This document shows positions 23,644 to 34,768 of a DNA stretch of 64,000 bases, piece by piece. How positions within the stretch are numbered: position 1 is the first letter of the stretch; each line of letters begins with the position of its first letter. Under the pieces are notes generated by a model. That model searched no databases. It was not told the DNA's origin and saw only the letters and a list, made by a program, of their open reading frames with translations. The DNA lies in contig NZ_JAFFZM010000009.1 in assembly GCF_017676345.1 (NCBI RefSeq), forward strand, positions 62,001-126,000, read 5' to 3'. Both the position numbers and the translations under genes were made by a program. Source of the stretch: Streptomyces smyrnaeus (GTDB lineage: Bacteria; Actinomycetota; Actinomycetes; Streptomycetales; Streptomycetaceae).

Positions 23644-24240
23644 GTGACAGTGTCCGCACCGACGATCGGTGTGCTCGCCCTCCAGGGCGACGTCCGTGAA
23701 CATCTGGCCGCCCTGGAGGCGGCGGGGGCGAAGGCCGTACAGGTGCGCCGCCTCGAAGAGCTCGACGCGGTCGACGGCCTGGTCATACCAGGGGGCGAGT
23801 CGACCACGATCAGCAAACTCGCCCTCACCTTCGGCCTCATGGACCGGCTCCGGGAGCGGGTCTCGGCGGGGATGCCCGCGTACGGCTCGTGCGCCGGGAT
23901 GATCCTGCTCGCAGACAAGATCCTCGATCCGCGCTCCGGGCAGGAGACCATCGGCGGCATCGACATGATCGTCCGCCGCAACGCGTTCGGCCGCCAGAAC
24001 GAGTCGTTCGAGGCGACCGTGGAGATGCCGGCCGTCCCCGGCGGACCGGTCGAGGGCGTCTTCATCCGCGCCCCCTGGGTCGAGTCGACGGGCGCGGCGG
24101 CCGAGACGCTGGCCTCCTACGACGGTCACCCGGTGGCCGTCCGCCAGCGGCACCTGCTGGCCACCGCCTTCCACCCGGAGCTGACCGGCGACCAGCGGGT
24201 GCACGCGCTGTTCACACAGATGGTGCGGTCAGCACACTGA
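23644..24240 (+). CDS. pdxT: Pyridoxal 5'-phosphate synthase, glutaminase subunit PdxT
   Basis: A protein of 198 aa, class I glutamine amidotransferase. Catalytic residues seen: nucleophile Cys in YGSCAGMILLADK (about 83), and the His-Glu pair in FHPELTGD near the end; GGESTTISKLALTF near the N-terminus is the conserved glycine loop of the family. It hydrolyses glutamine to feed ammonia to PdxS. GTG at 23644 with AAGGA 8 nt upstream. Followed after 58 bp by yebC. Confidence 0.96.
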   Translation: MTVSAPTIGVLALQGDVREHLAALEAAGAKAVQVRRLEELDAVDGLVIPGGESTTISKLALTFGLMDRLRERVSAGMPAYGSCAGMILLADKILDPRSGQETIGGIDMIVRRNAFGRQNESFEATVEMPAVPGGPVEGVFIRAPWVESTGAAAETLASYDGHPVAVRQRHLLATAFHPELTGDQRVHALFTQMVRSAH

Positions 24241-24298
24241 GTCGCTGACGGTAGGATCTGCGCGTCGGGAGAAGTCGGGACTGTGAAGGAGCGAGGCT

Positions 24299-25051
24299 GT
24301 GTCCGGCCACTCTAAGTGGGCAACCACCAAGCACAAGAAGGCCGTGATCGATGCCAAGCGCGGCAAGCTCTTCGCGAAGCTGATCAAGAACATCGAGGTC
24401 GCGGCCCGGATGGGCGGTGCCGACCCGGAGGGCAACCCGACCCTCTACGACGCCATTCAGAAGGCGAAGAAGCAGTCGGTTCCCAACAAGAACATCGACA
24501 GCGCGGTCAAGCGCGGCGCGGGCCTGGAGGCCGGTGGCGCCGACTACGAGACGATCATGTACGAGGGGTACGGCCCCAACGGCGTCGCCGTGCTGGTCGA
24601 GTGCCTCACCGACAACCGCAACCGCGCCGCCTCCGACGTACGGGTCGCCATGACCCGCAACGGCGGCTCCATGGCCGACCCCGGCTCGGTCTCCTACCTG
24701 TTCAACCGCAAGGGCGTCGTCATCGTCCCGAAGAACGGCCGGACCGAGGACGACGTCCTCGCCGCCGTGCTGGAGGCGGGCGTCGAGGAGGTCAACGACC
24801 TCGGTGAGAACTTCGAGGTGATCAGCGAGGCCACCGACCTGGTCGACGTGCGTACGGCGCTGGTCGAGGCCGGGATCGACTACGACTCGGCCGAGGCCAG
24901 CTTCGTCCCCAGCATGCAGGTGGAGCTGGACGAGGAGGGCGCGCGCAAGATCTTCAAGCTGATCGACGCGCTCGACGACAGCGACGACGTGCAGAACGTC
25001 TTCGCCAACTTCGACGTGCCGGACGATGTGATGGCCAAGGTCGACGCATAG
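24299..25051 (+). CDS. yebC: YebC/PmpR-family transcriptional regulator
   Basis: A protein of 250 aa of the TACO1/YebC family. Its start, VSGHSKWATTKHKKAVIDAKRGKLF (shown in part), is nearly invariant in this family. Known roles are DNA-binding regulation and, in more recent work, relief of ribosome stalling at proline-rich stretches. GTG at 24299 with AAGGAGCGAGG upstream. From memory, it lies immediately before ruvCAB in many actinobacteria, and here precedes ruvC by 208 bp. Confidence 0.96.
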   Translation: MSGHSKWATTKHKKAVIDAKRGKLFAKLIKNIEVAARMGGADPEGNPTLYDAIQKAKKQSVPNKNIDSAVKRGAGLEAGGADYETIMYEGYGPNGVAVLVECLTDNRNRAASDVRVAMTRNGGSMADPGSVSYLFNRKGVVIVPKNGRTEDDVLAAVLEAGVEEVNDLGENFEVISEATDLVDVRTALVEAGIDYDSAEASFVPSMQVELDEEGARKIFKLIDALDDSDDVQNVFANFDVPDDVMAKVDA

Positions 25052-25104
25052 GCCCTCCCCCTGCGACGGTGAGCGGGTGACCCTGCCCGTCGGCTGCGGG
25101 CTGT

Positions 25105-25170
25105 CGGCTACGGGACGAGGGTCGTCGATGGCCGCCCGTCGCGCTGTTCCCCGCGCCCGACGGGCACGGC
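25105..25170. repeat. Degenerate copy of the dispersed intergenic repeat
   Basis: 25139-25158 matches the repeat core with one change (GCGCTGTTCCCCGCGCCC). Upstream bases (GCGGGCTGTCGG) resemble the element's proximal half. The hairpin at the end is reduced to GCCC-GAC-GGGC. Located in the yebC-ruvC gap. Confidence 0.5.
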
Positions 25171-25259
25171 CCCGTTGCGGGGTGCCCGGTTCTGTCAGAG
25201 GTTCCCGATAACCTGCGGGAACACAGGCACGGTTGCACAGGGCACACCGGGAGAGGGGG

Positions 25260-25835
25260 ATGGCATTGCGCGTGCTGGGGGTCGACCCGGGGCTGACCCG
25301 CTGCGGCATCGGCGTGGTCGACGGTGTCGCGGGGCGACGGCTGACCATGGCGGGCGTCGGGGTGATCCGTACGCCTGCCGAGGCGGAGATCCCCGAGCGG
25401 CTGGTGCTGATCGAGCGCGGACTGGAGGAGTGGCTGGATGAGCACCGCCCCGAAGCGGTCGCCGTGGAGCGGGTCTTCAGCCAGCACAACGTCCGCACCG
25501 TCATGGGCACCGCGCAGGCCAGTGCCGTGGCCATGCTGTGCGCGGCCCGGCGCGGACTGCCCGTGGCGCTGCACACCCCCAGCGAGGTGAAGGCCGCCGT
25601 CACCGGCTCGGGACGGGCCGAGAAGGCGCAGGTCGGCGCCATGGTGACGCGGCTGCTGGGGCTCGCGTCCCCGCCGAAGCCCGCCGACGCGGCCGACGCG
25701 CTCGCCCTCGCCGTCTGCCACATCTGGCGTGGCCCCGCGCACAACCGGCTGCAACAGGCTGTCGCCGCCCGGCAGGCCGCCCCCGCCTCAGGCAACCACC
25801 GTCCGCAGCCCCGCAGGAAAGGCACCGTTCGATGA
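25260..25835 (+). CDS. ruvC: Holliday-junction endonuclease RuvC
   Basis: A protein of 191 aa that cleaves four-way DNA junctions. The acidic catalytic residues are visible: GVDPGLTRCGIGVVD near the start, AVERVFSQHN, and ADAADALALAVCH. The usual length is about 170-190 aa, so this is a full-length protein with a short basic tail. ATG at 25260 is preceded by GGGAGAGGG. The stop overlaps the ruvA start (ATGA), so ruvC-ruvA-ruvB form a coupled operon, as is usual. Confidence 0.97.
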   Translation: MALRVLGVDPGLTRCGIGVVDGVAGRRLTMAGVGVIRTPAEAEIPERLVLIERGLEEWLDEHRPEAVAVERVFSQHNVRTVMGTAQASAVAMLCAARRGLPVALHTPSEVKAAVTGSGRAEKAQVGAMVTRLLGLASPPKPADAADALALAVCHIWRGPAHNRLQQAVAARQAAPASGNHRPQPRRKGTVR

Positions 25836-26455
25836 TCGCCTCCGTCTCGGGACCCGTCGCCGCGCTCGGCCCCGACTCCGCCGTGATCGAGGTCGGCGGA
25901 GTCGGTATGGCCGTCCAGTGCACGCCGGGCACGCTCGCCGGGCTGCGCATGGGCGAGCCGGCCAAGCTGGCCACCTCGCTGGTCGTACGGGAGGACTCGC
26001 TGACCCTCTACGGCTTCGCGGACGACGACGAGCGGCAGACCTTCGAACTGCTCCAGGCCGCCAGTGGGGTGGGCCCGCGGCTGGCCCAGGCGATGCTCGC
26101 GGTGCACAGCCCCGACGCGCTGCGGCTCGCCGTCTCCAGCGGCGACGAGAAGGCGTTGACCGCTGTGCCGGGCATCGGGAAGAAGGGTGCGCAGAAGTTG
26201 CTGCTGGAGCTGAAGGACCGGCTCGGCAAACCGCTGGGCGCGGTGCCCGCCTCGCGCGCCGCCGCCCGGGCCGCCGCGGGCTGGCAGGAGCAACTGCACG
26301 CCGCGCTGGTCGGCTTGGGATACGCGGCCAAGGAGGCGGACGACGCCGTCACGGCAGTGGCGCCGCAGGCGGAGGCCGTCGTCGCGGACGGCGGTGAGCC
26401 CCAGGTCGGTGTGCTGCTGAAGGCCGCCCTCCAGTCGCTGAACCGGGCACGGTGA
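25832..26455 (+). CDS. ruvA: Holliday-junction DNA helicase subunit RuvA
   Basis: A protein of 207 aa. It binds four-way junctions as a tetramer and loads RuvB. N-terminal OB domain (about 1-65, MIASVSGPVAAL), the helix-hairpin-helix domains including LTAVPGIGKKGAQKLLLELKD (shown in part), and a C-terminal RuvB-binding domain (about 150-205). ATG at 25832 with AGGAAAGG upstream. The following ruvB gene starts 4 bp after its stop. Confidence 0.97.
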   Translation: MIASVSGPVAALGPDSAVIEVGGVGMAVQCTPGTLAGLRMGEPAKLATSLVVREDSLTLYGFADDDERQTFELLQAASGVGPRLAQAMLAVHSPDALRLAVSSGDEKALTAVPGIGKKGAQKLLLELKDRLGKPLGAVPASRAAARAAAGWQEQLHAALVGLGYAAKEADDAVTAVAPQAEAVVADGGEPQVGVLLKAALQSLNRAR

Positions 26456-26459
26456 CACC

Positions 26460-27518
26460 ATGAGCTTTGACGAACGGCTCGTCGACGCGGAGGTCGACAG
26501 CGACGAGCAGGCTGTCGAAGCCGCGCTGCGCCCCAAGCAGCTGGGGGAGTTCATCGGGCAGCCCAAGGTGCGCGAGCAGCTCGATCTGGTGCTGCGCGCC
26601 GCGCGGGCCCGCGGGGGCACCGCCGATCATGTGCTGCTGTCCGGCGCGCCCGGGCTGGGCAAGACGACGCTGTCGATGATCATCGCGGCCGAGATGGGCG
26701 CCCCCATCCGCATCACCTCCGGCCCCGCCATCCAGCACGCGGGCGATCTCGCGGCGATCCTCTCCTCACTCCAGGAGGGCGAGGTGCTCTTCCTGGACGA
26801 GATCCACCGGATGTCCCGTCCGGCCGAGGAGATGCTCTACATGGCCATGGAGGACTTCCGCGTCGATGTGATCGTCGGCAAGGGGCCGGGGGCGACGGCC
26901 ATCCCGCTGGAGCTGCCGCCGTTCACGCTGGTCGGTGCCACCACCCGGGCCGGACTGCTGCCCCCGCCGCTGCGGGACCGCTTCGGCTTCACGGCGCACA
27001 TGGAGTTCTACGAGCCGAAGGAGCTGGAGCAGGTCGTACACCGGTCCGCCCAGCTGCTGGAGGTGCGAACGGACCCGGAGGGCGCCGTGGAGATCGCCGG
27101 GCGCTCCCGGGGGACGCCGCGTATCGCCAACCGACTGTTGCGCAGGGTGAGGGACTACGCACAGGTCAAGGCCGACGGCGTCATCACCCGCGAGGTGGCG
27201 GCGGCGGCGCTGGAGGTCTACGAGGTGGACGGGCGCGGTCTCGACCGGCTCGACCGTGCGGTGCTCGGCTCGCTGCTGAAGCTGTTCGGCGGCGGCCCGG
27301 TCGGGCTCTCCACGCTTGCCGTCGCGGTGGGGGAGGAGCGTGAGACAGTGGAGGAAGTGGCCGAGCCGTTCCTCGTGCGCGAGGGGCTGCTGGCCCGTAC
27401 TCCTCGTGGTCGCGTGGCCACACCAGCCGCATGGGCTCATATGGGTCTCACCCCGCCCCAGCAGTCCTCGCGGTCGGCTTCCGGAGGGCCGGGGCAACAG
27501 GGCCTGTTCGGAGCGTGA
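26460..27518 (+). CDS. ruvB: Holliday-junction branch-migration helicase RuvB
   Basis: A 352-aa AAA+ ATPase motor for branch migration. Walker A GAPGLGKTTLS, Walker B LFLDEIHRM, sensor GATTRAGLLPPPLRDRFG (arginine finger region), and a C-terminal winged-helix DNA-binding domain ending near PRGRVATPAAWAHMG. The last about 20 residues are Ser/Gly/Gln-rich. ATG at 26460. The gene completes the ruvCAB operon and is followed by a 164-bp gap with a plausible promoter for yajC. Confidence 0.98.
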   Translation: MSFDERLVDAEVDSDEQAVEAALRPKQLGEFIGQPKVREQLDLVLRAARARGGTADHVLLSGAPGLGKTTLSMIIAAEMGAPIRITSGPAIQHAGDLAAILSSLQEGEVLFLDEIHRMSRPAEEMLYMAMEDFRVDVIVGKGPGATAIPLELPPFTLVGATTRAGLLPPPLRDRFGFTAHMEFYEPKELEQVVHRSAQLLEVRTDPEGAVEIAGRSRGTPRIANRLLRRVRDYAQVKADGVITREVAAAALEVYEVDGRGLDRLDRAVLGSLLKLFGGGPVGLSTLAVAVGEERETVEEVAEPFLVREGLLARTPRGRVATPAAWAHMGLTPPQQSSRSASGGPGQQGLFGA

Positions 27519-27565
27519 CGGCGCGGAGACTCGTCGAGTCAGGAACCTCGGTGCCATGCTTGACG

Positions 27566-27595
27566 TTGTTCCATCGGCGAAGGCTCGCTTAGACT
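27566..27595 (+). promoter_or_regulatory. Candidate HrdB-type promoter for yajC-secD-secF
   Basis: TTGTTC (27566-27571), 18-nt spacer, TAGACT (27590-27595), matching the TTGACN/TAGNNT pattern of Streptomyces housekeeping promoters. It lies about 90 nt before yajC. Confidence 0.4.
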
Positions 27596-27682
27596 CCGCC
27601 GACGCCCTCCCTTTGCGGAGGCTTGCCCACCCCGAATACCCAGGCCGCTGAGACGCGGCCATGCGAAGGAATATCTTCCGCC

Positions 27683-28219
27683 GTGGATCCTATTGCTCTG
27701 CTCCCGTTCATTGTGATCATCGGGGCCATGTTCCTGATGACTCGCTCCGCCAAGAAGAAGCAGCGTCAGGCCGCTGAGATGCGCGACCAGATGCAGCCTG
27801 GCACGGGCATCCGCACCATCGGGGGCATGTACGCCGTCGTCAAGGAGATCCGCGAGGACAGCGTCCTTGTGGAGATCGAGCCCGGCACGCACGCGCTCTT
27901 CGCCAAGAACGCCATCGGCGCCGTGCTCTCCGATGAGGAGTTCGACCGCATCACGAACGGCCCCGAGGGCGAAGAGTTCGATGTCGACACGGTGGTTCCC
28001 GACGATGCCTCCTCGCTGACCCAGGACGAGGACGCTCCCTCCGACGCGAAGCCCGACCTTCAGAAGAAGGACGCCGGCGACGACGCCGACGCCGCCGGGA
28101 AGCAGGACGGCGAGGAGCCCGCCGAGGCGTCCGACGACGAGCCGAAGACGGACTCGGCCAAGGCCGACACCGCCGAGGCCAAGGACGGCAAGCGGGACGG
28201 GGACGCCGACTCCAAGTAA
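27683..28219 (+). CDS. yajC: Preprotein translocase subunit YajC
   Basis: A protein of 178 aa. One membrane helix (about 4-19, IALLPFIVIIGAMFLMT) is followed by the conserved YajC cytoplasmic domain with TRSAKKKQRQ, GTGIRTIGGMYAVVKEI and VEIEPGTHALFAKNAI. The family is usually about 85-120 aa; here residues about 97-178 form a very acidic, Asp/Lys/Ala-rich tail, probably disordered. GTG at 27683 was preferred because the helix begins there and GAAGGA lies 12 nt upstream; a longer form is possible. Forms a complex with SecD and SecF encoded downstream. Confidence 0.92.
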   Translation: MDPIALLPFIVIIGAMFLMTRSAKKKQRQAAEMRDQMQPGTGIRTIGGMYAVVKEIREDSVLVEIEPGTHALFAKNAIGAVLSDEEFDRITNGPEGEEFDVDTVVPDDASSLTQDEDAPSDAKPDLQKKDAGDDADAAGKQDGEEPAEASDDEPKTDSAKADTAEAKDGKRDGDADSK

Positions 28220-28356
28220 GGTCAGCGCCGCCGGGCTGGGGGAGAAGACCGGGTCCGGCGGCGTAGCACGTCCACAGACCACTTCGCGCGCCGCTGTGCC
28301 GCGCCCGGCCGAACTCGCGGGGCGGCACGGGCGGTTGGACAGGGAGAGACGAGAAG

Positions 28357-30147
28357 GTGGCAGCACCGAAGAGGGGTCGCAAGGCCTCCGGCGCCAAGGG
28401 GAGGCCGTGGCGCGCCCTAGGGCTGATTCTGGTGATCACGGCTGGGCTGGTCGTGGGAATGTTCGCCTCGGGCCACACGACGCCCAGGCTGGGCATCGAC
28501 CTGGCCGGCGGCACCAGCATCACGCTGGAGGCGAAGAACCAGCCGGGCAAGCCCAACGCGATCAACAAGACCAACATGAACACCGCCGTCGGCATCATCG
28601 AGCGGCGCGTCAACGGTCTTGGCGTGACGGAGGCCGAGGTTCAGACCCAGGGCGACCGGCACATCATCGTCAACATCCCCAAGGGCACCAACTCCAAGCA
28701 GGCGCGCGAGCAGGTGGGCACCACGGCGCAGCTTGCTTTCCGTCCGGTGCTGACGCTGGCGCAGGCCCAGCAGCCGCAGAAGCCGCAGCCCAAGCCCTCC
28801 AAGTCCGGCAGCTCCGACAAGCAGGACGGCAAGAGCGGCCAGGACGGCAAGAGCGGTGAGGACGAGAAGGCGTCGCCCTCCTCCTCGCCGTCGGCCTCCG
28901 CGTCGTCCAACGGCCAGGGCCGCGCCGTCACCGAGGGGCTGACCGCCAGGACGGACGAGAGCCCCACCCCCAAGCCCGGCGAGTCCGGCGGGAAGAAGAG
29001 CCCGCAGCCCACGGCGCCGCCGCAGCAGCCCCAGGCCCCCGGCGTCTCGGCCGCACTCACCAAGAAGCTGAACGCGCTCGACTGCAGCACCAAGGAAGCG
29101 CGGGCCAAGGCCAGCGAGAAGGCCGCCAGCACCAAGGGTTCCGAGCCGGTCGTCGCCTGTGACGCCAAGGATCCGATCAAGTACGTGCTCGGTCCCGTCG
29201 CCGTGCAGGGCAAGAACGTCAGTGAGGCCAAGGCGGTCTTCGACCAGCAGCGCGGTCAGTGGATCGTCCAGATGTCGTTCAACGACAAGGGTTCCGACCA
29301 GTTCGGCGAGATCACCGGCAAGCTGTCGAAGAATCCGCAGCCGCAGAACCAGTTCGCCATCGTGCTCGACGGCCAGGTCCAGTCGGCGCCGACCGTCAAC
29401 CAGCGACTGACCAACAACGCGGAGATCTCCGGCAGCTTCACCCAGGAGTCCGCGGAGGAACTGGGCAACATCCTCTCCTACGGTGCACTGCCGCTCTCCT
29501 TCGAGGAGTCGGACGTCACCACCGTCACCGCCGCGCTCGGCAGCGACCAGCTGGAGGCGGGTCTCATCGCGGGCGCCATCGGTCTCGCGCTGGTGATCGT
29601 CTATCTGGTGGCCTACTACCGCGGCCTCGCGCTGATCGCCATTCTCAGCCTGCTCGTCTCGGCGGTCATGACGTACACGATCATGACGCTGCTGGGTCCG
29701 GCGATGAGTTTCGCGCTCAACCTGCCGGCCGTCTGCGGTGCCATCGTCGCCATCGGTATCACGGCGGACTCGTTCATCGTCTACTTCGAACGTATAAGGG
29801 ACGAGGTGCGCGAGGGCCGCACGCTGCGGCCGGCGGTCGAGCGGGCCTGGCCTCGTGCCCGGCGCACCATCCTCGTCTCCGACTTCGTCTCCTTCCTCGC
29901 CGCCGCGGTGCTGTTCATCGTCTCGGTCGGCAAGGTCCAGGGCTTCGCGTTCACGCTGGGCCTGACCACCGCGCTGGACGTGGTCGTGGTGTTCTTCTTC
30001 ACCAAGCCGGTCATGACGCTGCTCGCCCGCAGGAAGTTCTTCGCCGACGGACATCCCTGGTCCGGCCTCGATCCCAAGCGGCTCGGAGCCAGGCCACCCC
30101 TGCGGCGCGGTCGCCGCACCGTCAGCACCGACACGAAGGAGGCCTGA
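28357..30147 (+). CDS. secD: Protein translocase subunit SecD
   Basis: A 596-aa proton-driven partner of SecYEG that helps release exported protein on the outer side. First membrane helix at about 23-43, followed by the P1 domain start (RRVNGLGVTEAEVQTQGDRH region), then a large Pro/Ser/Lys/Gln-rich low-complexity insert at about residues 135-230, the rest of P1, and membrane helices near 403-570 with DSFIVYFERIRDEVREGRT. GTG at 28357. secF starts 1 bp after its stop, so expression is coupled. The insert is exposed outside the membrane. Confidence 0.96.
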   Translation: MAAPKRGRKASGAKGRPWRALGLILVITAGLVVGMFASGHTTPRLGIDLAGGTSITLEAKNQPGKPNAINKTNMNTAVGIIERRVNGLGVTEAEVQTQGDRHIIVNIPKGTNSKQAREQVGTTAQLAFRPVLTLAQAQQPQKPQPKPSKSGSSDKQDGKSGQDGKSGEDEKASPSSSPSASASSNGQGRAVTEGLTARTDESPTPKPGESGGKKSPQPTAPPQQPQAPGVSAALTKKLNALDCSTKEARAKASEKAASTKGSEPVVACDAKDPIKYVLGPVAVQGKNVSEAKAVFDQQRGQWIVQMSFNDKGSDQFGEITGKLSKNPQPQNQFAIVLDGQVQSAPTVNQRLTNNAEISGSFTQESAEELGNILSYGALPLSFEESDVTTVTAALGSDQLEAGLIAGAIGLALVIVYLVAYYRGLALIAILSLLVSAVMTYTIMTLLGPAMSFALNLPAVCGAIVAIGITADSFIVYFERIRDEVREGRTLRPAVERAWPRARRTILVSDFVSFLAAAVLFIVSVGKVQGFAFTLGLTTALDVVVVFFFTKPVMTLLARRKFFADGHPWSGLDPKRLGARPPLRRGRRTVSTDTKEA

Positions 30148-30148
30148 G

Positions 30149-31336
30149 GTGTCCCGTCTCGGCAGTCTCGGCGCCCGGCTGTACCGCGGTGAGGTCGGCT
30201 ACGACTTCGTCGGACACCGCAAGTTCTGGTACGGCCTGTCGATCCTGATCACCATCACGGCCATCGTCGGTGTCGTCGTCCGCGGCCTCAACATGGGCAT
30301 CGAGTTCGAGGGCGGCGCCGTCTTCACCACGCCCAAGACCTCCGCCTCCGTGCAGCAGACCACGCACTCGGCGGAGGAGATCTCCGGGCACACCGCCATC
30401 GTCCAGGAGCTGGGCGACGGCGGTATGCGCGTGCAGATCGCCAGCGTCGACACCGAGACCTCCACCCAGGTCAAGGAGAAGCTGGCCGAGGAACTGCACG
30501 TCAACCCGGAGAAGATCGACGCCCAGCTGGTCGGCCCCAGCTGGGGCGAGCAGATCGCCAACAAGGCGTGGCAGGGGCTCGGGATCTTCATGATCCTGGT
30601 GGTGATCTATCTCGCCATCGCCTTCGAGTGGCGCATGGCGCTCGCCGCGCTCATCGCGCTGATCCATGACATCACCATCACCGTCGGTGTCTACTCGCTC
30701 GTCGGCTTCGAGGTCACACCGGGCACGGTGATCGGTCTGCTGACGATTCTCGGCTACTCGCTCTACGACACGGTCGTCGTCTTCGACGGTCTGAGAGAGG
30801 GCAGCAAGAACGTCACCAAGCAGACCAGGTACACCTACAGCGAGGTCGCCAACCGCAGCATCAACAGCACGCTGGTGCGCTCGATCAACACCACCGTCGT
30901 GGCGCTGCTGCCGGTCGCGGGTCTGCTGTTCATCGGCGGCGGGATGCTCGGTGGCGGCATGCTCAACGACATCGCGCTCTCCCTGTTCGTCGGCCTCGCC
31001 GCCGGCGCCTACTCCTCGATCTTCATCGCCACGCCGCTGGTCGCCGACTTCAAGGAGCGCCAGCCCGAGATGAAGGCCCTCGCCAAGCGGGTGCACGCCA
31101 AGCGGCTGAAGGCGGCCGAGCGTGAGGCCCACGAGCCGGGCGACGACCAGGACGGCGAGCAGGCCGACCCGGACGACGAGGCCCCGGACGGTGACGGCGG
31201 TGTCCGCCCCACCGTCACCGTGGACAACGGCCGCGACGGTGGCCCCGCGGCAGCGGGCGCCGGAGTCGCGGGGCAGCGGCGTCAGCCGACCTCCCGTGGC
31301 CGAGGCCGCGGCAGGCCGTCCGGAAAGCGCAGGTGA
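30149..31336 (+). CDS. secF: Protein translocase subunit SecF
   Basis: A protein of 395 aa, the SecD partner. Topology: helix at about 28-48, exported P4 domain with GGAVFTTPKTSASVQ and ELGDGGMRVQIAS, then helices around residues 146-300, including LTILGYSLYDTVVVFDGLRE, the conserved SecD/F motif. A C-terminal cytoplasmic tail (about 315-395) is rich in Asp, Glu, Arg and Gly and not part of the family core. GTG at 30149, inside the reach of GAAGGAGG. Followed by apt with a 4-bp gap. Confidence 0.96.
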   Translation: MSRLGSLGARLYRGEVGYDFVGHRKFWYGLSILITITAIVGVVVRGLNMGIEFEGGAVFTTPKTSASVQQTTHSAEEISGHTAIVQELGDGGMRVQIASVDTETSTQVKEKLAEELHVNPEKIDAQLVGPSWGEQIANKAWQGLGIFMILVVIYLAIAFEWRMALAALIALIHDITITVGVYSLVGFEVTPGTVIGLLTILGYSLYDTVVVFDGLREGSKNVTKQTRYTYSEVANRSINSTLVRSINTTVVALLPVAGLLFIGGGMLGGGMLNDIALSLFVGLAAGAYSSIFIATPLVADFKERQPEMKALAKRVHAKRLKAAEREAHEPGDDQDGEQADPDDEAPDGDGGVRPTVTVDNGRDGGPAAAGAGVAGQRRQPTSRGRGRGRPSGKRR

Positions 31337-31340
31337 GCCG

Positions 31341-31916
31341 GTGAGCACGAGCGAGTCCTCAGCGGTCCCGCTGGTCCCCGCCGATGTACGGGAGCTGCTG
31401 ACCAGCCGGATCCACGACGTGCCCGACTATCCGAAGCCCGGAGTGCTGTTCAAGGACATCACCCCGCTGCTCGCCGACGCCAAGGCGTTCGCCGTCCTCA
31501 CCGATGTGCTGGCCGATCTCGCCGAGCAGCACGGGGCGACGAAGATCGTCGGTCTGGAGGCGCGCGGCTTCATCCTCGGCGCCCCCGCCGCCGTGCGCGC
31601 GGGCGTCGGCTTCGTGCCCGTCCGCAAGTCCGGCAAGCTCCCGGGCGCCACGCTCTCCCAGACGTACGACCTCGAGTACGGCAGCGCCCAGATCGAGGTG
31701 CACTCCGCGGGGTTCACGGAGGGCGACCGGGTGCTGGTGATCGACGACGTACTGGCCACCGGCGGCACCGCCGAGGCGTCCGTCCAGCTCATCCGGCGCA
31801 CCGGTGCCGAGGTCGCGGGCGTGGCCATACTGCTGGAGCTCGGCTTCCTGGAGGGACGCAAGCGGCTGGAGCGGGCCCTGGCGGGTGCGCCGCTCGACGT
31901 CCTCGTCACCGTCTGA
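31341..31916 (+). CDS. apt: Adenine phosphoribosyltransferase
   Basis: A protein of 191 aa that makes AMP from adenine and PRPP (purine salvage). The PRPP-binding motif VLVIDDVLATGGTAEAS and the family sequence DYPKPGVLFKDITPLL, plus GLEARGFILGAP, identify it. GTG at 31341 with AGGTGA close upstream; it lies 4 bp after secF stop. Followed by a 222-bp gap and rel. The arrangement secD-secF-apt-rel is typical of actinobacteria and links purine salvage to (p)ppGpp synthesis. Confidence 0.95.
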   Translation: MSTSESSAVPLVPADVRELLTSRIHDVPDYPKPGVLFKDITPLLADAKAFAVLTDVLADLAEQHGATKIVGLEARGFILGAPAAVRAGVGFVPVRKSGKLPGATLSQTYDLEYGSAQIEVHSAGFTEGDRVLVIDDVLATGGTAEASVQLIRRTGAEVAGVAILLELGFLEGRKRLERALAGAPLDVLVTV

Positions 31917-32138
31917 GCCGACCACCCGCAGCCTGGTCCGACCACTGCACCGTCCCGTCCTGGGACACCGGCCGAGGGCACAAGGCGGCCACCCGATACG
32001 TTCTACGGGGCGTACCCCGGCACCGAAGGCCGGGGGAGGGTGGCCGCCTTCGTCGTCCTCCCGTCCCGTCCGGGCGGGCCCGTCCCCGTGCGGGTGGCTA
32101 CCATGGCAGTCCGACCTGGGGTCCACCGAGGAGTGCTC

Positions 32139-34727
<2,589 letters not shown>

Positions 34728-34734
34728 GGCCCCG

Positions 34735-34761
34735 GGGTGTGGGGGCGGTGCCCCCACACCC
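34735..34761. terminator. Bidirectional terminator between rel and the DUF349 gene
   Basis: Perfect 12-bp stem GGGTGTGGGGGC / GCCCCCACACCC with loop GGT, in the 41-bp gap between convergent genes. Confidence 0.82.
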
Positions 34762-34768
34762 ATGGCGG

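Noticed and set aside
27560..27565. TTGACG as the -35 box for yajC
   Set aside because: Spacing to TAGACT would be 24 nt, too long; TTGTTC at 27566 gives 18 nt.
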